Below the pieces are notes generated by a model, which was not told the origin of the DNA, did no database searches, and saw only the letters and a program-made list of their open reading frames with translations. From Bacteroidales bacterium (GTDB taxonomy: Bacteria; Bacteroidota; Bacteroidia; Bacteroidales; VadinHA17): a stretch of DNA of 5,230 nt. The translations under genes and the position numbers were made by a program. Positions 1 to 5,230 of this stretch are shown here, in pieces (position 1 is the first letter of the stretch; each line of letters starts with the position of its first letter). The DNA lies in NCBI GenBank assembly GCA_025455505.1, contig JALOMK010000187.1, forward strand, positions 1 to 5,230, read 5' to 3'.

Positions 1-48
1 ATGATCAGCAAAGATGAAACGGCGCTGACTGCAGAGGAGCAATCAACT

Positions 49-65
49 GCAGGGCCCGGCCCTGC
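49..65. repeat. GC-rich 17-base palindrome (possible hairpin)
   Basis: The arms GCAGGGCC (49-56) and GGCCCTGC (58-65) are perfect reverse complements around a single C. As RNA this would fold as a 6-7 bp GC stem with a 3-5 base loop. No T-run follows on the plus strand and no matching A-run precedes it for the minus strand, so it does not look like an intrinsic terminator. It could be part of a repeat element or a terminator remnant of an upstream gene; the function is unknown. Confidence 0.5.
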
Positions 66-185
66 TGGTGCATCAGCTGTTCAGGAAACTATGGTGCATA
101 GGGGCAACAACTGTCAATGGGCTGCAGCTTTAAAGGCATCAAGCGGGTCCGGGTCAGAACGATTAAGGGGCAGCATTAATGCCTC

Positions 186-201
186 ATTAACATATTAACA
201 T
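186..201. repeat. Perfect tandem repeat of ATTAACAT ahead of kbl
   Basis: ATTAACAT occurs twice back to back (186-193 and 194-201), ending 12 bases before the kbl start codon. A 10-base palindrome GCATTAATGC (173-182) lies just upstream. These elements occupy the place where a promoter, operator or leader of kbl would be expected, but no known binding-site consensus is matched and chance in AT-rich DNA is possible. Confidence 0.45.
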
Positions 202-213
202 ATACTATTCATT

Positions 214-1407
214 ATGTATACATCATTTCAGAAACACCTCTCCGGGATAATTGACGAAATAAGGGAAGCCGGGCTCTATAAGAATGAAAGGGTAATAGTG
301 TCGCCACAGGGCGCTGAGATAACGCTCAGCACCGGGCAGAAGGTCCTTAACTTCTGTGCAAACAACTACCTCGGCCTCTCGGCCGACAAGTCCCTGGTTG
401 AGGCAGCAACGAAGGCTCTCAATGATCACGGATACGGCATGTCATCGGTAAGGTTCATCTGTGGAACAAGCGACCTGCACAAGGAGCTTGAAAAAAAGAT
501 TGCAGGCTTCTTCGGAACCGAGGACACGATACTATATGCAGCCTGCTTCGATGCCAACGGGGGGGTGTTCGAGCCTCTCCTCGGCGAGGAGGATGCAATC
601 ATATCAGATGCCCTTAACCATGCATCGATAATCGATGGCGTGAGGCTCTGCAAGGCACAGCGCTTCAGGTATGCAAATGCCGACATGGAAGACCTTGAGG
701 CACAACTTAAGAGCGCAATGAACTGCAGGTTCCGCCTGATAGTAAGCGACGGAGTTTTCTCAATGGACGGCAATGTGGCCCCTCTCGACAGGATAGTTGC
801 CCTGGCTGAAAAATACGATGCGCTCGTTATGGTAGACGAGTCGCACTCTGCAGGCGTCGTCGGCAATACCGGGCGTGGTGTCACAGAACTTTACAACCTT
901 AAAGGCAGGGTCGAGATTATTACGGGAACGCTGGGCAAGGCTTTCGGAGGGGCAATCGGCGGATTCACAACCGGCAGGAAGGAGATTATAGAAATGCTCA
1001 GGCAGAGGTCGCGTCCCTACCTCTTTTCAAACTCAATACCACCGCTTGTGGCAGCTGCCGGCATCCGGATGATAGAAATGATGACAGAAACAAACACCCT
1101 CCAGGATAAGCTTCACAGGAATTCGGAGTACTTCATCGAGGGGATGAAAAAGCTCGGATTCGACATCAAACCCACACGGTCGGCAATATGCGCCGTCATG
1201 CTTTACGACGCAAAGCTCTCCCAGGAGTTTGCGGCACGTCTTCTCGGCGAGGGTATCTATGTTATAGGCTTCTACTTCCCGGTGGTACCTAAGGGAGAAG
1301 CAAGGATCAGGGTACAGCTTTCGGCAGCCCACGAGACAGAGCATCTCGACAGGGCCATCGCCGCCTTTGAAAAGACAGGCAGGGAACTTGGCGTCCTGAA
1401 AAATTAA
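214..1407 (+). CDS. kbl: Glycine C-acetyltransferase (2-amino-3-ketobutyrate CoA ligase)
   Basis: A cytosolic PLP enzyme of the alpha-oxoamine synthase family (fold type I). It interconverts glycine plus acetyl-CoA with 2-amino-3-ketobutyrate plus CoA, the second step of threonine breakdown after threonine dehydrogenase. At 397 residues it matches the family (E. coli Kbl has 398). Visible motifs are FCANNYLGL (about 47-55), SVRFICGTSDLHKELE (78-93), CFDANGG (111-117), ALNHASIIDGVRLCKA (133-148, with His136 expected to stack on PLP), VDESHSAG (207-214, Asp208 and His211), TGTLGKAFGG (237-246, Lys242 as the PLP Schiff-base lysine), RQRSRPYLFSNS (263-274) and PKGEARIR (359-366, Arg366 as the likely carboxylate-binding residue). 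The match to E. coli Kbl starts at residue 1, which fixes this ATG although no Shine-Dalgarno sequence precedes it. No threonine dehydrogenase gene is visible in the window. AONS (BioF) and serine palmitoyltransferase are relatives, but the motifs favour Kbl. Confidence 0.96.
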   Translation: MYTSFQKHLSGIIDEIREAGLYKNERVIVSPQGAEITLSTGQKVLNFCANNYLGLSADKSLVEAATKALNDHGYGMSSVRFICGTSDLHKELEKKIAGFFGTEDTILYAACFDANGGVFEPLLGEEDAIISDALNHASIIDGVRLCKAQRFRYANADMEDLEAQLKSAMNCRFRLIVSDGVFSMDGNVAPLDRIVALAEKYDALVMVDESHSAGVVGNTGRGVTELYNLKGRVEIITGTLGKAFGGAIGGFTTGRKEIIEMLRQRSRPYLFSNSIPPLVAAAGIRMIEMMTETNTLQDKLHRNSEYFIEGMKKLGFDIKPTRSAICAVMLYDAKLSQEFAARLLGEGIYVIGFYFPVVPKGEARIRVQLSAAHETEHLDRAIAAFEKTGRELGVLKN

Positions 1408-1426
1408 TGCCCAGGCAGGAAAAAAT

Positions 1427-2311
1427 ATGAACAAAATTTTTTTCCAGATTTACAGGGCCCTTGTGCCCAAACCTGTCCGTACCAGGATTCTGCTGCGGTC
1501 GCTTGGTAAAAGAATACCCCGTTATTTTGCAGGATTTCCCCCACGGGAAATAAACAGTGAACTCGAAGAAGTTCTGAAATACCTCGAATCGAACCCGGTG
1601 TCGATTTTCCCCTATCCTTTCCAGCACAACTATTCTCCTCGGAATGTTGAAGTTTTTACAGATAAGAGTCTTGGAATGCGTTATGTTATTCAGGATGGAA
1701 AAAGGCTTTACTTCCGCAGGCGCTGGAGCGAAGAGCGGATCAGGAGGGCTTACTCCGACCTGATGTGCGAGCAGGATCCTGCCAGCCCCCACAGGTACCT
1801 GTCAGGCAGTTTTGATGTAAGTTCTGATGATGTTATTGCCGATATAGGTGCCGCCGAGGGGAACTTTTCGCTTGCTGTCGTCGACAGGGTAAAAAGGATA
1901 TACCTGTTTGAACGCGACAGGGAATGGGCTGAGGCGCTGAGGGCTACGTTCGGGCCCTGGAAGGATAAGGTTGTGATAATAAACAAATACCTCTCCTCTC
2001 ATGATGATGACAGGCATGCCAGGTTCGACACTTTTATTGGCAGCAACGGCGATGTCACCTTCCTTAAAATAGACGTCGACGGTGCCGAATCAGCAGTGCT
2101 GAGCGGCTGCGAAGGCCTTTTCAGGTCGCAGCGGCCGATACGGATCGCCCTGTGCACCTACCACAGGAACGAGGATGAAAGTGAGTTCACAGCCCTGCTC
2201 TCGGGGTATGGATTCAATGTGAGCCCCTCAAGGGGTTACATGATTAACTACTATGATAAAAAATTAAAGGCCCCTTACCTGAGGAGGGGCCTTATAAGAG
2301 CTGTCAGATGA
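1427..2311 (+). CDS. FkbM-family SAM-dependent methyltransferase
   Basis: A 294-residue protein with a class I (Rossmann-type) methyltransferase domain in its C-terminal two thirds. SAM-binding motif I is ADIGAAEGNFSL (138-149), the acidic end of the next strand is YLFERD (159-164), and FLKIDVDGAESAVLSG (212-227) is the signature typical of FkbM-type enzymes. An N-terminal segment of about 125 residues, including NPVSIFPYPFQHNYSP (56-71), is not a methyltransferase core and may be family-specific. I see no signal peptide or membrane segment, so it is probably cytosolic. FkbM relatives O-methylate sugars or small molecules; the substrate here is not predictable. The start is supported by AGGA at 1417-1420, six bases before the ATG. 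The 19-base gap to kbl suggests cotranscription. Its last codons (about 278-289) overlap an intrinsic terminator on the opposite strand. Confidence 0.85.
   Translation: MNKIFFQIYRALVPKPVRTRILLRSLGKRIPRYFAGFPPREINSELEEVLKYLESNPVSIFPYPFQHNYSPRNVEVFTDKSLGMRYVIQDGKRLYFRRRWSEERIRRAYSDLMCEQDPASPHRYLSGSFDVSSDDVIADIGAAEGNFSLAVVDRVKRIYLFERDREWAEALRATFGPWKDKVVIINKYLSSHDDDRHARFDTFIGSNGDVTFLKIDVDGAESAVLSGCEGLFRSQRPIRIALCTYHRNEDESEFTALLSGYGFNVSPSRGYMINYYDKKLKAPYLRRGLIRAVR
2258..2293 (-). terminator. Intrinsic terminator of nrdJ, inside the 3' end of the methyltransferase gene
   Basis: Read on the minus strand, AAGGCCCC (2293-2286) and GGGGCCTT (2274-2267) form a perfect 8-bp GC-rich stem with an 11-base loop, followed by TAA and six T residues (2263-2258). 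This is a classic Rho-independent terminator, about 87 bases after the nrdJ stop codon. On the plus strand the hairpin is followed by ATAAGAG with no T-run, so it should act mainly on nrdJ. The sequence is also coding on the plus strand, where the A-run encodes two lysines of the methyltransferase. Confidence 0.8.
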
Positions 2312-2380
2312 TAATCTGTACTTTCCGCTGACTTGCTGCAGTTTTGCTATCACCAGCGCCTTCGTGTCAGCAGGGGGCGA
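2312..2380. other. Convergent intergenic gap with weak inverted repeat
   Basis: This 69-base gap separates the tail-to-tail stop codons of the methyltransferase gene and nrdJ. GCTGAC (2327-2332) and GTCAGC (2366-2371) are inverted repeats 33 bases apart, with a smaller nested GCTG/CAGC pair (2335-2338 and 2354-2357). There is no T-run after either strand's hairpin. It might be a weak structure at the end of the kbl-methyltransferase transcript, but it is not a convincing terminator. Confidence 0.3.
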
Positions 2381-5011
2381 TCAGCCGCACTTCGACGATC
2401 CGCAGTCCTTGCAAATGAGGCAGCCCTCTGAATAGACAAGGTTGTCGGAACCGCACTCGCCGCATTTTCCTTTTGCCTTTGTGCCGTTGGGAATGTATTT
2501 CTTGAGAGCCCTTTCAACGCCGTTCTTCCAGTTGTTTATCGACTCGCTGTCGAGCCTCAGCGACTGGATAAGGTTCACAACGTCCTGTATAGGCATCTCA
2601 TGCCTGAGAACCCCCGAGATAAGTTTTGCATAATTCCAGAATTCGGAATTGAACATGTGCGAGAGCCCCTCGATAGTCTTTTTGTAGCCGTATTTGTCGG
2701 TGTACTGGAAGTCGTAGCGTGTCTTGCCGTCCTCGGCCTTTATCTTTATTATCCTGCCTTTGATAATGCTTTTCGGAATCGGGAATATCTCCTCGTCGGC
2801 GATCCCCGTGAATATTTCGTAAGGCTTGTTGTCCTTGATCCCGACAAAGGCTACCCATTTTTCCTCATTGATATTGAAACGGATAACGTCGCAGTCGAGA
2901 GCCTTGGGCCGTTTCGGTCTTTCCTTTGTAGTTTCGGGCTTGCCCGAGATAAGGACCCCGCTCCTTGAACCGTCGCGGTACACTGTGGCTCCCTTGCAGC
3001 CCGATTTCCAGGCAGTGAGGTAAAGCTCGCTGACGAGTTCCTCCTTAACGTCCGAAGGCAGGTTGATTGTGACGCTGATTGAATGGTCGACCCATTTCTG
3101 GATAGCCCCCTGCATCCTGACTTTTGCAACCCAGTCGACGTCATTGGCAGTTGCCTTGTAGTAAGGCGAGCGTGCGATTATTGCTTCTATCTCATCATCC
3201 TTCATCCTTGTAACCTCACCGGGATCATAGCCGTTAAGCTTCAGCCAGTCAACGAACTTATGGTGGAAAACGTTGAACTCTTCCCATGAATCGCCCACCT
3301 CATCCTTAAAGGTGACCTTGACATCCTTATCGTTGGGGTTGACCTTTCTCCTCCTCTTGTAGAATGTCGAGAAGATGGGCTCTATGCCGGATGTCGTCTG
3401 TGTCATCAGGCTGGTTGTCCCTGTCGGGGCTATTGTAAGGAGGGCGACATTTCGCCTGCCGTACTTCACCATGTTGCTGTACATGACGGGATCAGCCTCC
3501 TTCATCCTGAGGATGAAAGGATTGTTTTTCTCCCTCTCTGCTTCGTAAATTGCGAAGGCGCCCCTTTCCTTTGCAAGGTAGGTCGATGATTTGTAAGCTT
3601 CGAGAGCGAGGGTTTTATGAACCTCTACCGAAAAACTCGTGGCTTCATCGCTTCCATACCTGAGGCCGAGGGCTGCAAGCATGTCACCTTCAGCAGTTAT
3701 TCCTATGCCCGTTCTTCTTCCTTCCTTGGCTTTTTTGCGGATGTTTATCCACATGTTTTTCTCTACCCTCTTGAGTTCTTCAGGTTCAGGATCGGCATCG
3801 ATCTTCGCTATTATCGCATCAATCTTTTCAAGCTCGAGATCAATAATGTCATCCATCATGCGCTGGGCAAGACCGACATGCTCCCTGTAAAGTTCAAAGT
3901 CGAATTCCGCATCTTCCAGGAAGGGATTTTTTACATAGCTGAACAGGTTTATCGCAAGAAGGCGGCAGCTGTCGTAGGGGCATAAAGGTATCTCCCCGCA
4001 GGGGTTCGTCGAAACTGTTGCATAACCCAGGTCTGCATAGCAGTCGGGAAGGCTTTCGCGGATTATTGTATCCCAGAAGAGCACGCCCGGCTCAGCCGAT
4101 TTCCAGGCATTGTGAATTATCTTGTTCCATAGCTCGTTTGCATCGATATCCTTAGCAAACTTCGGATTCTCGGAATTTATCGGGTATTGCTGCCTGAATG
4201 CGGTACCGTTCTCAACAGCCTGCATGAACTCGTCGGTAAGCTTTACCGACACGTTGGCTCCCGTTACTTTTCCGCTTTCAAGCTTCGCGTCGATGAACTT
4301 CCCGGAGTCAGGGTGTTTTATTGATATTGAAAGCATCAGTGCTCCCCTTCGTCCGTCCTGGGCAACCTCCCGGGTGGAATTCGAATATCGTTCCATGAAG
4401 GGAACAACCCCCGTTGATGTAAGGGCGCTGTTCAGCACTGGTGTTCCCTTGGGCCTGATGTGCGAAAGGTCGTGCCCGACGCCTCCCCTGCGCTTCATGA
4501 GCTGCACCTGTTCCTGGTCGATCTTCATGATGCCTCCGTAGGAGTCAGATGATCCGTCATTACCAATTACAAAGCAGTTCGAAAGCGATGCAATCTGGTA
4601 ATCGTTACCTATGCCAGTCATGGGACCGCCCTGGGGGACAATGTACTTAAAATCCTTTAAAACACTGTAAATCAACTCCTCATGGAGCGGGTTCTTATAG
4701 TTGAGCTCTATCCTGTGAATCTCCCTGGCAAGCCTCCTGTGCATGTCATCCGGAGTTTTCTCGAAGAGATTGCCGTAGGAGTCCTTAAGTGCGTACTTGT
4801 TTGCCCACACTCTTGCAGCAAGCTCGTCGCCGGCAAAATATTCAATGCTGGCTTCAACTGCCTCGTCATGTGAGTAGATAGTTCTTCCGTCCGCTGCCTT
4901 TCCCGGCTCCTGCCTCTCTTTCTTAACTTGTTTCTGCACTTCGGTTGCCTCCATTTCCTTATCTTTCTTTTCACTGACGACGGGCGTCTCCTGAACAAAC
5001 AGATCTCCCAT
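2381..5011 (-). CDS. nrdJ: Adenosylcobalamin-dependent (class II) ribonucleoside-diphosphate reductase
   Basis: It reduces ribonucleotides to deoxyribonucleotides in the cytosol, making its thiyl radical from adenosylcobalamin, so it needs neither oxygen nor a second radical-generating subunit. The 876-residue frame is intact. Key residues are Cys146 (SNCFVIG) and Cys349 (CPYDSC) as the redox pair, and NPCGE (336-340) with radical Cys338, Asn336 and Glu340; the 11-residue Cys338-Cys349 spacing equals that of Thermotoga maritima NrdJ. APTGTTS (528-534) is the phosphate-binding loop and SGIEP follows at 541-545. Residues about 700-820 resemble the TSCPD domain found in these enzymes. The tail has CxxC pairs (850/853, 864/867) and a CX4C pair (870/875), fitting a zinc-ribbon-like module and redox shuttle to thioredoxin. 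No ATP-cone is seen; instead the first 40 or so residues are charged and low in complexity. No Shine-Dalgarno precedes the ATG, and Met20 is an alternative start. Confidence 0.96.
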   Translation of the reverse strand: MGDLFVQETPVVSEKKDKEMEATEVQKQVKKERQEPGKAADGRTIYSHDEAVEASIEYFAGDELAARVWANKYALKDSYGNLFEKTPDDMHRRLAREIHRIELNYKNPLHEELIYSVLKDFKYIVPQGGPMTGIGNDYQIASLSNCFVIGNDGSSDSYGGIMKIDQEQVQLMKRRGGVGHDLSHIRPKGTPVLNSALTSTGVVPFMERYSNSTREVAQDGRRGALMLSISIKHPDSGKFIDAKLESGKVTGANVSVKLTDEFMQAVENGTAFRQQYPINSENPKFAKDIDANELWNKIIHNAWKSAEPGVLFWDTIIRESLPDCYADLGYATVSTNPCGEIPLCPYDSCRLLAINLFSYVKNPFLEDAEFDFELYREHVGLAQRMMDDIIDLELEKIDAIIAKIDADPEPEELKRVEKNMWINIRKKAKEGRRTGIGITAEGDMLAALGLRYGSDEATSFSVEVHKTLALEAYKSSTYLAKERGAFAIYEAEREKNNPFILRMKEADPVMYSNMVKYGRRNVALLTIAPTGTTSLMTQTTSGIEPIFSTFYKRRRKVNPNDKDVKVTFKDEVGDSWEEFNVFHHKFVDWLKLNGYDPGEVTRMKDDEIEAIIARSPYYKATANDVDWVAKVRMQGAIQKWVDHSISVTINLPSDVKEELVSELYLTAWKSGCKGATVYRDGSRSGVLISGKPETTKERPKRPKALDCDVIRFNINEEKWVAFVGIKDNKPYEIFTGIADEEIFPIPKSIIKGRIIKIKAEDGKTRYDFQYTDKYGYKKTIEGLSHMFNSEFWNYAKLISGVLRHEMPIQDVVNLIQSLRLDSESINNWKNGVERALKKYIPNGTKAKGKCGECGSDNLVYSEGCLICKDCGSSKCG

Positions 5012-5050
5012 ATAGTAAATAATAAAACAGTTATTCCCTGATAATGTTGA

Positions 5051-5078
5051 GATTACATTGACTACTTCTATGTAAATC
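5051..5078 (-). promoter_or_regulatory. Possible hairpin or dyad in the nrdJ leader
   Basis: On the minus strand GATTTACAT (5078-5070) can pair with ATGTAATC (5058-5051), giving 8 base pairs with one bulged T and an 11-base loop. It lies just downstream of the predicted transcription start and about 40 bases ahead of the start codon, so it could be a leader stem or a DNA dyad for a regulator. The stem is AT-rich and weak, and no known family of sites is matched. Confidence 0.3.
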
Positions 5079-5087
5079 GGGTAACTG

Positions 5088-5119
5088 CTAAATTATGCAA
5101 GCTGTCATCCTCGTGCAAG
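5088..5119 (-). promoter_or_regulatory. Candidate Bacteroidota-type promoter of nrdJ
   Basis: On the minus strand, CTTG (5119-5116) and TAATTTAG (5095-5088) are 20 bases apart. The Bacteroidota primary sigma factor is known to use a -33 TTTG and a -7 TAnnTTTG at about this spacing; each element here has one mismatch. Transcription would begin near 5081, giving a leader of about 70 bases. A second one-mismatch -7 box, TAAACTTG, occurs further upstream at about 5131-5138 but has no TTG at the right distance. The assignment depends on the host being a member of this phylum. Confidence 0.35.
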
Positions 5120-5134
5120 TGTAGCATTTCAAGT

Positions 5135-5164
5135 TTATTAACATTTGAACGGGTAGTTATTAAC
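5135..5164. repeat. Two direct TTATTAAC repeats spaced 22 bases apart
   Basis: TTATTAAC occurs at 5135-5142 and 5157-5164, a start-to-start distance of 22 bases (about two helical turns), followed by a partial copy TTTAAC at 5170-5175. Same-face spacing upstream of the candidate nrdJ promoter is what a direct-repeat operator would show. The core ATTAACAT is also the unit repeated ahead of kbl. Chance remains possible because the region is AT-rich. Confidence 0.35.
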
Positions 5165-5230
5165 CGTTGTTTAACTCTTGATAATCTGATAGTTACGTGC
5201 TAAGAAACACATAAACAACGATTTAGGATT

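Larger units (their letters stand above)
1..213. other. Unassigned region upstream of kbl; no recognisable gene
   Basis: No frame on either strand gives a recognisable protein. One forward frame is open from an ATG at base 1 to a TAA at 196-198 (65 residues). Its product is rich in Ala, Ser, Gly and Thr, has no hydrophobic core or motif I know, and base 1 is the window edge, so that ATG may be accidental. This frame is also the kbl frame, separated from kbl by the single TAA plus 15 bases, but Kbl aligns with its family from its own Met, so this is not a missing N-terminus. Bases 1 to about 183 are GC-rich and the last 30 are AT-rich. The region could be the tail of a gene or decayed sequence starting outside the window. 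No good promoter match was found here. Confidence 0.5.
5012..5230. other. AT-rich region upstream of nrdJ, no gene seen
   Basis: This stretch contains no open frame of note on either strand and runs off the window edge. It should carry the nrdJ promoter and leader and perhaps the control region of a gene beyond base 5230. A B12-box of the kind found in cobalamin riboswitches was looked for on the nrdJ strand and not seen, and no clear NrdR-type box pair was found. The candidate promoter, leader hairpin and repeats are listed separately. Confidence 0.7.

Noticed and set aside
1..198. 65-residue open frame starting at the window edge
   Set aside because: No recognisable motif, low-complexity composition, no visible ribosome site because it starts at base 1; kept only as a note in the unassigned region.
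426..884. 152-codon open frame antisense to kbl
   Set aside because: It lies entirely opposite a well-supported PLP enzyme gene and its Ser/Arg/Leu-rich product shows no known motif; a shadow of kbl codon use.
1307..1792. 161-codon open frame on the minus strand across the kbl-methyltransferase junction
   Set aside because: It overlaps two convincing forward genes, has no recognisable domain, and is best explained as a shadow frame.
2224..2235. CCCC-TCAA-GGGG small hairpin in the methyltransferase gene
   Set aside because: Only four base pairs, no T-run on either strand, and fully inside conserved coding sequence; probably chance.
2327..2371. Terminator for the kbl-methyltransferase transcript
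   Set aside because: The GCTGAC/GTCAGC stem is short, the loop is long and no T-run follows, so it does not meet the criteria for an intrinsic terminator.
2600..2968. Forward 122-codon frames within nrdJ (also 3617-3985 and 4122-4541)
   Set aside because: All are antisense to the conserved NrdJ coding sequence and contain no motifs of their own.
2381..5011. Intein or frameshift in nrdJ
   Set aside because: The frame is continuous and the conserved motifs occur in the expected order and spacing, with no splicing-type insert.
5012..5230. Cobalamin riboswitch upstream of the B12-dependent reductase
   Set aside because: Biologically attractive, but no B12-box-like sequence or extended multi-stem fold could be recognised on the nrdJ strand.

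Overview
This looks like a bacterial chromosome segment, most likely from a member of the Bacteroidota. The grounds are the protein families, the lack of a Shine-Dalgarno sequence ahead of two of the three genes, and a possible Bacteroidota-type promoter upstream of the long reverse-strand gene. All of this is inference from sequence style and recalled family resemblance, since no search was run. Base composition is balanced in the genes and clearly AT-rich in the two upstream regions.

Layout. Bases 1-213 hold no gene I can recognise, only a GC-rich palindrome and, just before the first gene, an AT-rich stretch with a perfect 8-base tandem repeat. Bases 214-1407 (+) encode glycine C-acetyltransferase (2-amino-3-ketobutyrate CoA ligase, Kbl), complete and with all expected PLP-site residues. 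After a 19-base gap, 1427-2311 (+) encodes an FkbM-type SAM-dependent methyltransferase, probably on the same transcript. A 69-base gap separates it from the convergent gene at 5011-2381 (-), a complete 876-residue adenosylcobalamin-dependent class II ribonucleotide reductase (NrdJ) with its active-site cysteines and a cysteine-rich C-terminal tail. Bases 5012-5230 are the AT-rich region upstream of nrdJ, with a possible promoter, a possible leader hairpin and a spaced repeat.

How the parts relate. Kbl works in threonine/glycine interconversion, the methyltransferase probably modifies a glycan or other surface or secondary metabolite, and NrdJ makes deoxynucleotides independently of oxygen, using vitamin B12 coenzyme. 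I see no pathway joining the three. The most notable structural point is that the only convincing intrinsic terminator for nrdJ lies inside the last codons of the convergent methyltransferase gene, so the two transcripts should overlap tail to tail.

I found no mobile element, CRISPR array, tRNA, rRNA or recognisable riboswitch, and no evidence of a new multi-gene system. The window is mainly ordinary housekeeping sequence with a few regulatory details worth checking.
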